Below, piece by piece: positions 26,252 through 37,882 of a stretch of 64,000 nucleotides of DNA (its first letter is position 1; each line of letters begins with the position of its first letter). Below the pieces are notes generated by a model. That model searched no databases and was not told where the DNA came from. It saw only the letters and a list, made by a program, of their open reading frames with translations. The position numbers and the translations under genes are program-made. Origin of the DNA: Saccharothrix violaceirubra (GTDB lineage: Bacteria; Actinomycetota; Actinomycetes; Mycobacteriales; Pseudonocardiaceae); contig NZ_JACHJS010000001.1 of assembly GCF_014203755.1 (NCBI RefSeq), forward strand, positions 5,456,001 to 5,520,000. The letters are read 5' to 3'.

Positions 26252-27319
26252 GTGCCGCTCCACCCGTTGGACCTGGATCTGCCCAAGCACGTCGACGCAG
26301 CATTGGCGGGCTACCTCGCCGACCGCCGGTCGCTGGGAGAGCGGATGGAGGCGAACTTCACCGGCGCGGTGGACGCCCTGGCCGACTTCGTGCTCGGCGG
26401 CGGCAAGCGCATCCGGCCGACGTTCGCCTGGTGGGGCTGGCGGGCGGCCGGCGGCGACCCCGAGTGCGCGCAGGCCGAGGCCGTGCTCACGGCCGTCAGC
26501 TCGCTCGAACTGATCCAGGCGTGCGCGCTCGTGCACGACGACCTCATGGACGCCTCCGAGACCCGGCGCGGCCGGCCGACCGTGCACGTCGAGTTCGCCC
26601 GCCGCCACCGCGAACAGGGCTGGCTCGGCGAGCCCGCGCGGTTCGGGCTCGCCGCCGCCGTGCTGATCGGCGACGTGGCCCTGGCCTGGGCCGACGACAT
26701 GCTGTTCGCCGCCGGGCTGCCCACCGACGCGTTGCAGCGGCTGAGCCTGCCGTGGCGGGACATGCGCACCGAGATGCTCGCCGGCCAGTACCTCGACGTG
26801 CTCACCCAGGTGCGCGGCGACGCCTCGGCCGACGCCGCGCTGCGCATCGACCGGCTCAAGACCGCCGCGTACACCGTCGAACGGCCGCTGCACATGGGCG
26901 CGGCCATCGGCGGCGGGTCGCCGGAGCTGATCGACGGGCTGCGCGCGTTCGGCACGGACATCGGCGTGGCCTTCCAGCTGCGCGACGACCTGCTCGGCGT
27001 GTTCGGCGACCCGACCGTCACCGGCAAGCCCGCGGGCGACGACCTGCGCGAGGGCAAGCGGACGCTGCTGGTCGCGCTGGGCATCGAGCGCGGCGCGGAC
27101 GTGCTGGAGCACGCGCTGGGCCGGCCGGACCTCGACGTCGCGACCGTGGACGAGGTGCGCGCCCGGCTGGTCGAGGTCGGCGCGGTGGCCGCCGTCGAGG
27201 AACGGATCACCGAGCTGACCGAGTCGGCGCTGCGCGCGCTCGACCGGGCGCCCGTGGCCGAACCCGCCGGCGACCGGCTCGCCGAGCTGGCGGTGAGCGC
27301 GACCAGAAGGACGTACTGA
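26252..27319 (+). CDS. Polyprenyl (geranylgeranyl-type) diphosphate synthase
   Basis: 355 residues from GTG 26252. The first Asp-rich motif is DDLMD at 96-100 and the second is QLRDDLLGVFGD near 245. GGGKRIRPTFAWWGW and the VHVEFARRH region are also typical of trans-prenyltransferases. It corresponds by position to idsA2 (Rv2173). Here it directly precedes crtI by 2 bp and is followed by crtB, so it most likely makes geranylgeranyl diphosphate for carotenoids (CrtE role). Product length cannot be proven from sequence alone. Confidence 0.9.
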   Translation: MPLHPLDLDLPKHVDAALAGYLADRRSLGERMEANFTGAVDALADFVLGGGKRIRPTFAWWGWRAAGGDPECAQAEAVLTAVSSLELIQACALVHDDLMDASETRRGRPTVHVEFARRHREQGWLGEPARFGLAAAVLIGDVALAWADDMLFAAGLPTDALQRLSLPWRDMRTEMLAGQYLDVLTQVRGDASADAALRIDRLKTAAYTVERPLHMGAAIGGGSPELIDGLRAFGTDIGVAFQLRDDLLGVFGDPTVTGKPAGDDLREGKRTLLVALGIERGADVLEHALGRPDLDVATVDEVRARLVEVGAVAAVEERITELTESALRALDRAPVAEPAGDRLAELAVSATRRTY

Positions 27320-27321
27320 GC

Positions 27322-28818
27322 ATGCGCGCGGTGAACGGGCCGACCGACCACGTCGTGGTGGTCGGCGCCGGCCTCGCCGGGCTGTCCGCAGCCCTGCACC
27401 TGCTCGGCGCGGGTCGCCGGGTCACCGTGGTCGAGCGCGACGACGTGCCCGGCGGTCGGGCCGGCCGGCTGGACCTGGACGGGTACCCGTTCGACACCGG
27501 TCCGACCGTGCTGACCATGCCCGAACTGGTCGACGAAGCGCTGGGCGCGGTCGGCGAGACCCTGGCCGACCGGCTCGACCTGCTGCCCGTCGACCCGGCT
27601 TACCGGGCGCGGTTCGCCGACGGGAGCACGCTGGACGTGCACGCCGACGCGGACGCCATGGAGGCCGAGGTGCGCCGGTTCGCCGGACCGCGCGAGGCGG
27701 CCGGCTACCGGGCGCTGCGGACCTGGCTGACCGACCTGTACCGGGTCGAGCGGGACGCGTTCCTGGGCGCCAACTTCGACTCGCCGCTGGACCTGCTGAC
27801 CCCGGAGCTGGCGAAGCTCGCGGCGTTGGGCGGCTTCTCCCGGCTCGCGCCGGCCATCGGCCGGTTCCTGCGCGACGAGCGGCTGCGCCGGGTGTTCTCG
27901 TTCCAGTCGCTGTACGCGGGCGTGCCGCCCAAGCGCGCGCTCGCCGCGTACGCCGTGATCGCGTACATGGACACGATCGCGGGCGTCTACCACCCGCGCG
28001 GCGGCATGCGCGCGCTGCCGGACGCGCTCGCCGCCGCCGCCCGGGACGCGGGCGCCGACCTGCGGTTCGGCACGCGGGTGGCGTGGCTGGAACGGATCGG
28101 GTCGCGGGTGAAGGCGGTGCGCACCGCCCAGGGCGAGCGCATCCCGTGCGACGCCGTGGTGCTCACCCCGGACCTGCCCGTGTCCTACCGGCTGCTGGGA
28201 CACCGGCCGCGTCGGCCGCTGCCGGTGACGTGGTCGCCGTCGGCCGTCGTGCTGCACGCGGGCACCCGGCGGCGCTGGCCCGAACTGGCCCACCACACGA
28301 TCTTCTTCGGCCGGGCGTGGGACCGGACGTTCACCGAGCTGACCCGGCGGGGCACGCTGATGAGCGACCCGTCGCTGCTGGTCACCGCCGCACCGGACCA
28401 GGGCCTGTTCGTGCTCGCGCCGGTGCCCAACCTGCGCACCGGCCGCATCGACTGGGACCGGGTCGGCCCGGCCTACCGGGACGAGGTCGTCGGCACGCTC
28501 GAAGCCCGCGGCCTGACCGGGCTCGACGCGTCGATCGAGGTCGAACGCCTGGTCACGCCGCACGACTGGGCCGGTATGGGCCTCGCGGCGGGCACCCCGT
28601 TCTCGGCCGCGCACACGTTCGCGCAGACCGGCCCGTTCCGGCCGCGCAACCTGCTGTCGGGCGTGGACAACGCGGTGCTGGCGGGCTGCGGCACGACGCC
28701 GGGCGTCGGCGTGCCGCCGGTGTTGATCTCCGGCCGGCTCGCCGCGCAGCGGATCACCGGCGTGACCGGCGCCACGCGCGGCCGACGGGTCGCGGCACGG
28801 CCGGCGCGCGGCCGGTGA
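27322..28818 (+). CDS. crtI: Phytoene desaturase-family oxidoreductase
   Basis: 498 residues from ATG 27322. The N-terminal FAD-binding region is VVVVGAGLAGLSAALHLLGAGRRVTVVER. PGGRAGRLDLDGYPFDTGPTVL follows, and the C-terminal signature is AGCGTTPGVGVPPVLISGRLAA. Together these define the CrtI-type desaturases. It would introduce double bonds in phytoene. It begins 2 bp after the prenyl synthase stop. The mptA gene follows after about 90 bp. Confidence 0.92.
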   Translation: MRAVNGPTDHVVVVGAGLAGLSAALHLLGAGRRVTVVERDDVPGGRAGRLDLDGYPFDTGPTVLTMPELVDEALGAVGETLADRLDLLPVDPAYRARFADGSTLDVHADADAMEAEVRRFAGPREAAGYRALRTWLTDLYRVERDAFLGANFDSPLDLLTPELAKLAALGGFSRLAPAIGRFLRDERLRRVFSFQSLYAGVPPKRALAAYAVIAYMDTIAGVYHPRGGMRALPDALAAAARDAGADLRFGTRVAWLERIGSRVKAVRTAQGERIPCDAVVLTPDLPVSYRLLGHRPRRPLPVTWSPSAVVLHAGTRRRWPELAHHTIFFGRAWDRTFTELTRRGTLMSDPSLLVTAAPDQGLFVLAPVPNLRTGRIDWDRVGPAYRDEVVGTLEARGLTGLDASIEVERLVTPHDWAGMGLAAGTPFSAAHTFAQTGPFRPRNLLSGVDNAVLAGCGTTPGVGVPPVLISGRLAAQRITGVTGATRGRRVAARPARGR

Positions 28819-28910
28819 CGATCCCCGGAACGATCATGATCACGAGGCTGTCACACGTGTTCGCCATTGCGTGCCGACCGCCCTCGGTGTTGTGCGACGA
28901 TGTTGCCGCG

Positions 28911-30443
28911 ATGGCCGCGACACCGTCCCTTCCCCGATCGAGCGCCGCTCCTGTCGACCCGGTGCGGTTCGCCGCTACCCGGGTCGAAGCCGCCGGAGAG
29001 CACGACGACCCGCGCGGCATCCCGATCCGCACCATCCTGCTCGGCGTCGCCGGCGTCATGCTGATCGCGCTCGGCGGCACCGGCGCGGGCGCCACCCTCA
29101 AGCGCGACCCCCTGCTCACCGACACGTCGCTGAGCTGGATCCGCTACGGCCACGGGCACGACCTGGCGACGGCGGTGCTGTACATCGGCCTGGGCCTGGT
29201 GGTCTGGGCGTGGGTGCGGCTGGGGCGCATGGTGCGCAACCGGCACGTCGGCTCGGCGGCCGTGCTCACGGCCGTGGTCGCGTGGACGTTGCCGCTGCTG
29301 TTCGCGCCGCCCCTGTTCAGCAAGGACATCTACAGCTACCTGGCGCAGGGCCAGCTCGCGCTCAACGGCCTGGACCCGTACGAGGTCGGCCCCGCCGTGC
29401 TCCAAAGCCCGTTGTCGGACAACGTGAGCTGGGTGTGGCAGAACACGCCCGCGCCGTACGGTCCGCTGTTCATGATGCTCGCCGAGGGCGTCGTGTGGGC
29501 GACGAACGCGAGCGTGATCGGCGGCGTCGTGGCCATGCGCCTGGTGCTGGCCCTCGGGCTGGTCCTGGTCTGCTGGGCGCTGCCGGGCCTGGCCCGCCAC
29601 CTCGGCGGGCGGCCGGCGGTGGCCCTGTGGCTCGCGGGCGCGAACCCGCTGATGCTGGTGCACCTGATCGGCGGCGCGCACAACGACGTGATCATGGTCG
29701 GGCTGATGGCGGCGGGCGTGCTGCTCGTGCTCGACCGGCGGCACGTGTTCGGCATCGCGCTGGTCGCCCTGGCGTTCTCGGTGAAGGCGACGGCCGTGAT
29801 CGCGGTGCCGTTCCTGGTCCTGGTGTGGGCGCGGCGGATGCCCGGGTCGCGCAACGCCCAACTGGCCAAGGCGGTCGCGGCGGGCGGCATGACGTTCGTC
29901 GGCGTGTTCGCGGCCACGACCGCGATCGCGGGCCTGGACCTGGGCTGGATCCCGGCGTTGGGCACGTCCTCGACGATCGTCAACTGGCTGTCGCTGCCCA
30001 GCGCGGTCGGCGACTTCGCCTTCACGGTCACGAACCTGGTGGTCTCCGTCGAGCCGGGCGTGTTCATGACGATCGCGCGCGGCCTCGGCAGCCTGCTGCT
30101 GCTCTACGTGGCGTGGCGGCAGTGGCGCGCGGCCGACGAGGGCGGGCCGGGCGCGATCCGGCACGCGGCGTTGACCATGCTGGCCCTGGCGCTGCTTTCG
30201 CCGGCCACGCTGCCCTGGTACTTCAGCTGGGCGCTGGTGTTGGGCGCGGGCCTGGCGTGGACGACGCCGGCGCTGAACCGGGCCACGTTCTTCTCGGTGT
30301 TCCTGCTGCTGGTGACGTTCCCGGACGGCAACACGGCGCTGTACTCGTGGGGCTACCTGGTGCTCGCCGCCGGCGTGTCGGCGCTGGCCTGCGTGACGTC
30401 GACCAGGCCGGACCCGCTGAGGCTCTCCGGCAGGTACACGTGA
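28911..30443 (+). CDS. mptA: Polyprenol-phosphomannose-dependent alpha-1,6-mannosyltransferase (MptA/MptB type)
   Basis: 510 residues from ATG 28911. The protein has a GT-C fold with about a dozen membrane helices, the first near residue 45, and the catalytic-loop region FSKDIYSYLAQGQLALNGLDPYEVGP. LIGGAHNDVIMVGLMAAG and LLSPATLPWYFSWALVLGAGLAW are also typical of the family. Its place between the prenyl synthase and the Rv2175c-like gene matches Rv2174 (MptA), which extends the lipomannan backbone. MptB cannot be excluded. Its stop overlaps the GTG of crtB (GTGA). Confidence 0.85.
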   Translation: MAATPSLPRSSAAPVDPVRFAATRVEAAGEHDDPRGIPIRTILLGVAGVMLIALGGTGAGATLKRDPLLTDTSLSWIRYGHGHDLATAVLYIGLGLVVWAWVRLGRMVRNRHVGSAAVLTAVVAWTLPLLFAPPLFSKDIYSYLAQGQLALNGLDPYEVGPAVLQSPLSDNVSWVWQNTPAPYGPLFMMLAEGVVWATNASVIGGVVAMRLVLALGLVLVCWALPGLARHLGGRPAVALWLAGANPLMLVHLIGGAHNDVIMVGLMAAGVLLVLDRRHVFGIALVALAFSVKATAVIAVPFLVLVWARRMPGSRNAQLAKAVAAGGMTFVGVFAATTAIAGLDLGWIPALGTSSTIVNWLSLPSAVGDFAFTVTNLVVSVEPGVFMTIARGLGSLLLLYVAWRQWRAADEGGPGAIRHAALTMLALALLSPATLPWYFSWALVLGAGLAWTTPALNRATFFSVFLLLVTFPDGNTALYSWGYLVLAAGVSALACVTSTRPDPLRLSGRYT

Positions 30444-31315
30444 CCGACCTGGCCGCGGCGTACGCGCACTGCCGCGAGTCCAACGCCCGGCACGGACGCA
30501 CGTTCTTCCTGGCCACCAGGCTGCTGTCGCCCGCGCGTCGACCCGCCGTGCACGCGTTGTACGGGTTCGCGCGACTGGCCGACGAGATCGTGGACTCCGG
30601 CACCTCGGCCGATCCGGCGGGCGACCTCGACCGGCTGGAGAAGCGGCTGCACGACGCGCTCGCGGGCCGGCCGACGCCGGAACCCGTGCTGCTCGCCCTG
30701 GCCGACACGGTCCGCCGGCACGGCCTGGACCCGGGGCTGTTCGGGGACTTCCTGGCGTCGATGCGGATGGACCTGGACGTCGTCTCGTACCCGGACATGG
30801 CCGCGCTGGGCCGGTACGTGCGCGGGTCGGCCGAGGTGGTCGGGATCTGGCTGCTGCCGGTGTTCGGCACGGTCGTGCCGCGCACCGAGGCGGAACCGGC
30901 CGCGGCGGCGCTGGGGCGGGCGTTCCAGCTCACGAACTTCCTGCGCGACGTGGCCGAGGACCTGGACCGGGGCCGGGTGTACCTGCCGGGCGACGTGCTG
31001 GCCGCCTACGGCGTGGACCGGGAGCGGCTGACGCGCTGCCGGCGGACCGGGCGGGTGGACGAGCGGGTGCGCCGGGCGTTGCGGCACCTGGTCGCGGTGA
31101 CGTACGCGGTGTACCGGGAGGCCGAGGCGGGGATCTGCCTGCTGGCGCCGTCCGCGCGGCCGTGCGTGCGCACCGCGGCGACGCTGTACCGCGAGATCCT
31201 GGACCGGATCGTGGCGGCGGACTGCGAGGTGTTCGCGCGGCGGGTGGTCGTGCCGACCGGACGCCGGTTGGCGGTGGCCGTGCCGGGCCTGGTCGGTGCC
31301 CTGCTGGCCCGCTGA
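30440..31315 (+). CDS. crtB: Phytoene/squalene synthase family protein
   Basis: 291 residues from GTG 30440, coupled to mptA by a GTGA overlap. The two Asp-rich motifs are visible: LYGFARLADEIVDS and LTNFLRDVAEDLDRGRVYLP. The enzyme would join two geranylgeranyl diphosphates to phytoene. Together with the upstream prenyl synthase and crtI this completes the route to a desaturated C40 backbone, although no cyclase is present in the window. A strong terminator follows. Confidence 0.92.
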   Translation: MTDLAAAYAHCRESNARHGRTFFLATRLLSPARRPAVHALYGFARLADEIVDSGTSADPAGDLDRLEKRLHDALAGRPTPEPVLLALADTVRRHGLDPGLFGDFLASMRMDLDVVSYPDMAALGRYVRGSAEVVGIWLLPVFGTVVPRTEAEPAAAALGRAFQLTNFLRDVAEDLDRGRVYLPGDVLAAYGVDRERLTRCRRTGRVDERVRRALRHLVAVTYAVYREAEAGICLLAPSARPCVRTAATLYREILDRIVAADCEVFARRVVVPTGRRLAVAVPGLVGALLAR

Positions 31316-31326
31316 GCCAGGCCCCC

Positions 31327-31361
31327 GGAAAAGACAAGGCCGGAAAAGACAAGGCCGGAAA
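31327..31361 (+). repeat. Tandem 15-bp direct repeat after crtB
   Basis: GGAAAAGACAAGGCC occurs twice in tandem (31327-31341 and 31342-31356), followed by a partial copy. It lies between the crtB stop and the terminator hairpin. Confidence 0.9.
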
Positions 31362-31366
31362 AAGCC

Positions 31367-31394
31367 CGACCGGGCGGCGGGTGCCGCCCGGTCG
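31367..31394. terminator. Terminator hairpin after crtB
   Basis: CGACCGGGCGGC pairs perfectly with GCCGCCCGGTCG around the loop GGGT. The 12-bp stem lies between convergent crtB and the DNA-binding protein gene and could end both transcripts. Confidence 0.9.
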
Positions 31395-31409
31395 ACGTGT
31401 TCGAAGTGA

Positions 31410-31784
31410 TCAGAAACCCATCGCCTGCGCGCGGCGCTTGACCTCGCGCCCCCGGTCCCCGCGCAACGCCTCGATGGGCGTGCCGGGCAGGGTGTCGTCG
31501 TCGGTGAACAGCCACCGGAGGATCTCCTCGGTGGAGTAGCCGGAGTCGCGCAGCACCGTGATGGTGCCGGGCAGGCCCTTGACCACCCCGCCCGCGGCGA
31601 GGAAATCGGCCGGTACGACGAGCACGCCGTTCCGGCGCTCCGCGAGGAGTTGACCGTCGCGCAGCAACTGGTGGACCCGGGTGACCGGGAGGGACAGACG
31701 CTCCGCGACCTCGGGCAGGTCCAACACCTCAACGTCGGGAGCCAGGACATCCGCAGCGGCAGGAATCGCACTCACAAGCGTCAC
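31410..31784 (-). CDS. Rv2175c-like DNA-binding protein
   Basis: 124 residues from GTG 31784. A GTG at 31775 is also possible. A winged or MerR-like helix-turn-helix is visible (LDLPEVAERLSLPVTRVHQLLRDGQLLAERRNGVLVVPADFL), and a C-terminal helical part (ITVLRDSGYSTEEILRWLF) follows. In M. tuberculosis, Rv2175c is a DNA-binding substrate of the adjacent kinase PknL. The same divergent arrangement is kept here. The target sites are unknown. Confidence 0.88.
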   Translation of the reverse strand: MTLVSAIPAAADVLAPDVEVLDLPEVAERLSLPVTRVHQLLRDGQLLAERRNGVLVVPADFLAAGGVVKGLPGTITVLRDSGYSTEEILRWLFTDDDTLPGTPIEALRGDRGREVKRRAQAMGF

Positions 31785-31945
31785 GATGCCACAACGACGG
31801 GAGCAATGCCCTGCGCCAACCGGGTGGAAGCGGTACATCCACCGGCCGCCTGCCGGACACCGGCCGTTCCCTCAGGACCTGACACGAACCTCACACACGG
31901 AACGCGATCCTCCATCACACGACACGGGGCACTTTCACCCCACCG

Positions 31946-31951
31946 TACGAT
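31946..31951 (+). promoter_or_regulatory. Candidate -10 (TACGAT) of the PASTA kinase gene
   Basis: TACGAT lies nine bases before the GTG at 31960. This would give a leaderless transcript starting on or beside that GTG. An alternative is the GTG at 31981 with GGAAAGG at 31962-31968 as ribosome binding site. Confidence 0.5.
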
Positions 31952-31959
31952 CCACGATC

Positions 31960-33933
<1,974 letters not shown>

Positions 33934-33941
33934 GACGACGA

Positions 33942-33973
33942 AAACGGCCCCCGGCGCTTGCCGGGGGCCGTTT
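33942..33973. terminator. Bidirectional terminator hairpin
   Basis: AAACGGCCCCCGGC pairs with GCCGGGGGCCGTTT around the loop GCTT. The 14-bp stem has A- and T-runs at its base and lies between the convergent kinase and DAHP synthase genes. Confidence 0.93.
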
Positions 33974-33984
33974 CGCGGGTCGCT

Positions 33985-35376
<1,392 letters not shown>

Positions 35377-35425
35377 TTAAGGGTAGGCCGTCGAGGGCAA
35401 GGCGCTGCCACCGGTAGGGCCGGTC

Positions 35426-36454
35426 ATGATGAGAGTCATGCCCGAAAAGCGGTTGGACGACGCCACGGCCGGACGGCTGCTGGCGGTCGCGGTGGAGAAC
35501 GTGCGGCGCGAGTACCCGGTCCACTGGGTCCACGTGGTGTCGGCCGACGGCGGGCTGGTGCCCCAGCGGGAGCTGCACCCGGTGTTCGCCGGGTCGTTCG
35601 ACTGGCACTCGTGCGTGCACCAGACGTGGCAGATCGTGCGACTGCTGCGCCTGTGGCCCACGCTGGCCGGCGCGGAGGACGCGTCGGACACGCTGGACTC
35701 GTTGATCACCCTGGACGGCAGCCGTACCGAGGCCGCGTTCTTCGACGGCCCGCAGGGGTCGTACTGGGAGCGGCCCTACGGGTGGGCGTGGCTGTTGACG
35801 CTGGCCGCCGAGCTGCACACGTGGGAATCGCCGTGGGCGGCCGAACTCGAACCCCTGACCTCGACGATCCGTGACCGCTTCCGGTCCTGGATCGCCGGCG
35901 CCCGGCTGCCCGTCCGGACCGGCACGCACGGGAACACGGCGTTCGCGGCCGGCCTGGTGCTGGACGCGGCACGGGCGGTCGACGACGTCGACCTGGCCGC
36001 CGCGTGCGAATCGGCCGCGCTGCGGTGGTACTCCGGGGACCGCGGCTACGGCGGCTTCGAGCCCGACGCACCGGATTTCCTGTCCCCGATCCTGACCGAG
36101 GCCGACCTGATGCGCCGGGTGCTCCCGGCCGACGACTTCGTGTCGTGGTTCGAGGAGCTGCTGCCCGATCTCGGCGGCGACCGGTGGCGGGTGCTGCGCT
36201 CGCCCGTCGAGGTCGAGGACGCGTCCGACCCCTACGGCGCGCACCTCGTGGGACTGGCGTTGTCGCGGGCGTGGCAGTGGCGTGCGATCGGCGAGGCGTT
36301 GCCGCCCGACCACCGGTTCCGCACGCCGGCGTCGGACGCGGCGGCGGCCCACGCGGACGCCGGGTGGCGGTACGTGTTCGACCAGGGCTACGCGACCGAG
36401 CACTGGGTCGGGTCCTACGCGCTGTACCTGGGCGTCGGTGCTTTCAAGGGGTAG
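35426..36454 (+). CDS. DUF2891-family protein
   Basis: 342 residues from ATG 35426. The ATG at 35438 (MPEKRLDDATAG) is a reasonable alternative. The sequence is helix-rich and has HPVFAGSFDWHSCVHQTWQI, RPYGWAWLLTLAAEL and HGNTAFAAGLVLDAAR, features of DUF2891, which has an alpha/alpha-barrel look. No enzymatic role is known. It is divergent from DAHP synthase. Its 3' terminator has been split by an insertion sequence. Confidence 0.82.
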   Translation: MMRVMPEKRLDDATAGRLLAVAVENVRREYPVHWVHVVSADGGLVPQRELHPVFAGSFDWHSCVHQTWQIVRLLRLWPTLAGAEDASDTLDSLITLDGSRTEAAFFDGPQGSYWERPYGWAWLLTLAAELHTWESPWAAELEPLTSTIRDRFRSWIAGARLPVRTGTHGNTAFAAGLVLDAARAVDDVDLAAACESAALRWYSGDRGYGGFEPDAPDFLSPILTEADLMRRVLPADDFVSWFEELLPDLGGDRWRVLRSPVEVEDASDPYGAHLVGLALSRAWQWRAIGEALPPDHRFRTPASDAAAAHADAGWRYVFDQGYATEHWVGSYALYLGVGAFKG

Positions 36455-36455
36455 A

Positions 36456-36468
36456 AAAGGGCCGCGCC
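36456..36468. terminator. Left half of a terminator split by the IS element
   Basis: AAAGGGCCGCGCC directly follows the DUF2891 stop. It is complementary, with one mismatch, to GGCACGGCCCTTT at 37915-37927 on the far side of the insertion sequence. Without the insertion the two halves would form a 13-bp stem with a short loop, a normal bidirectional terminator between DUF2891 and phosphofructokinase. Confidence 0.8.
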
Positions 36469-36474
36469 CCTTGG

Positions 36475-36501
36475 TGAACCGCTCCCCGGAAGTTGGACTG
36501 G
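36475..36501 (+). repeat. IS left inverted repeat
   Basis: 27-bp terminal repeat starting TGAACCGCTCCCC. It mismatches the right repeat at positions 6, 8 and 15. Bases 36476-36489 also pair with 36520-36533 inside the element. Confidence 0.92.
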
Positions 36502-36533
36502 GAATCCAGTTCCGACTGTCCGGGGAGCGGTTC
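36476..36533 (+). promoter_or_regulatory. Fold-back at the IS left end covering the orfA ribosome binding site
   Basis: GAACCGCTCCCCGG (36476-36489) is exactly complementary to CCGGGGAGCGGTTC (36520-36533). The right arm contains GGGGAG (36522-36527), the only Shine-Dalgarno-like sequence before the TTG at 36535. RNA entering from outside the element would fold and hide it, whereas RNA starting inside would not include the left arm. Confidence 0.6.
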
Positions 36534-36534
36534 G

Positions 36535-37020
36535 TTGCATCCACGCAGTTCGTTGTCAGAGGAGCAGCGGGAGTCCGCTGTCGTGTTGTTCGAGGCCGGG
36601 TGGGGCAGGGACGCTGTCGCGACCCGGCTGGGTGTGCCCGCGACAGCGGTGCGACGCTTGCATGATCGTTGGAGGCTGCGGGGCGCGGGAGCGTTGATGG
36701 CCAAACAGGGCAGGCGGTCGTTCACGTTCGAGTTCAAGCTGGAGGTCGTGCGCCGGTTCGTCGACGGTGGGGCGTCCGCGCTGGAGCTGGCGCGTGAGCA
36801 TGACCTGGCCTCGCCGAAACAGGTCGAGACCTGGGCCAGGTTGTACCGGCGTGACGGCGAGGACGCGCTGCGGCCCAAGCCGAAAGGCCGGCCTGCCAAG
36901 CCCGCCGGCACCACCGGGCTCAGCGAGCTGGAACGGTTGCGGCAGGAGAACCTGGAGCTGTCCGCGAAGGTGGCGTACCTGGAAAAACTGCGGGCCTTGA
37001 AGGAGCAGGGGCGAGACTGA
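36535..37020 (+). CDS. IS3-family transposase OrfA
   Basis: About 161 residues if begun at TTG 36535 (LHPRSSLSEEQRESAVVLFEAGWG). The same frame is open from 36493 inside the terminal repeat. It has two helix-turn-helix units (residues about 10-45 and 60-100) and a leucine-zipper-like end (LSELERLRQENLELSAKVAYLEKLRALKEQ), as in IS150 OrfA. It binds the element ends. The run GGAAAAAC at 36981-36988 offers a site for a -1 frameshift into orfB. Confidence 0.85.
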   Translation: MHPRSSLSEEQRESAVVLFEAGWGRDAVATRLGVPATAVRRLHDRWRLRGAGALMAKQGRRSFTFEFKLEVVRRFVDGGASALELAREHDLASPKQVETWARLYRRDGEDALRPKPKGRPAKPAGTTGLSELERLRQENLELSAKVAYLEKLRALKEQGRD

Positions 37021-37871
37021 AGACCCAGGTCGTCGCCACCCTCAAGGCTCAGTATCCGCTCGCGGCGCTGCTCAAGGCCGCGGGCCTTGCCCGCTCGACG
37101 TTCTTCTACCAGCAGGCCCGCCTGGCCCGGCCCGACCCGCACGCCGAACTCAAGACCGCGATCACCGAGGAGTTCGAGGCCGCCCATGGCCGTTACGGGC
37201 ATCGGCGGGTTCACCTGGTGCTGAGCCGCAAGGGCCGGCGGGTGGCCAGGAAGACGGTGCTGAAGCTGATGAACACCCTCGGCCTGGTCTGCAAGGTCCG
37301 CAGGCCACGCCGCCACCGGTCCTGGCAGGGGCAGACCGGCACCACCGCCGGGAACCTGCTCAACCGCGAGTTCGGCGCCTCGTCTCCGGACACGAAATGG
37401 GTCACCGACGTCACCGAGTTCCGCGTTGGTGACCGCAAGATCTATCTGTCGCCGGTGATCGACCTGTTCGACCGGTCCGTGATCGCCTACAGCTGCGGCC
37501 TGTCCCCGTCGCTGGAGCTGACGAACTCCTCACTGCGCGCCGCGATCGCCACCCTGCCCGCCGCGGCCAGACCACTGGTGCACCCCGACCAGGGCTTCCA
37601 CTACCAGCACGTCACCTGGCGCAGGCTACTGGCCGATGCCGGTCTGACCCAGTCGATGTCCCGGCGGGGCAACTGCCTGGACAACGCGGTCGCCGAGAAC
37701 TTCTTCGGACATCTGAAGGAAGAACTGTTCCACCACACCACGTTCGACACCGTCGAGGAGTTCACCGCGGCACTGCACGAGTACATCGACTGGTACAACA
37801 CCACCCGCATCTCCACCACGCTCAAGGGCCTGAGCCCGGTCCAATACCGAGCCCAGGCCCTCGCGGCCTAA
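36984..37871 (+). CDS. IS3-family transposase OrfB (DDE integrase domain)
   Basis: The frame is -1 relative to orfA, open from the A-run at 36983-36987 to TAA 37871, and has no good start codon near its beginning, so it is probably expressed as an OrfAB fusion. The HTH_21 region (YGHRRVHLVLSRKG) and the rve catalytic core are intact. Candidate DDE residues are in WVTDVTEFRV, PVIDLFDRSVIAYS and NAVAENFFGHLKEEL. The end, YNTTRISTTLKGLSPVQYR, is typical of the family. Confidence 0.9.
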   Translation, partial: KTAGLEGAGARLKTQVVATLKAQYPLAALLKAAGLARSTFFYQQARLARPDPHAELKTAITEEFEAAHGRYGHRRVHLVLSRKGRRVARKTVLKLMNTLGLVCKVRRPRRHRSWQGQTGTTAGNLLNREFGASSPDTKWVTDVTEFRVGDRKIYLSPVIDLFDRSVIAYSCGLSPSLELTNSSLRAAIATLPAAARPLVHPDQGFHYQHVTWRRLLADAGLTQSMSRRGNCLDNAVAENFFGHLKEELFHHTTFDTVEEFTAALHEYIDWYNTTRISTTLKGLSPVQYRAQALAA

Positions 37872-37882
37872 CCTTCAGTTAG

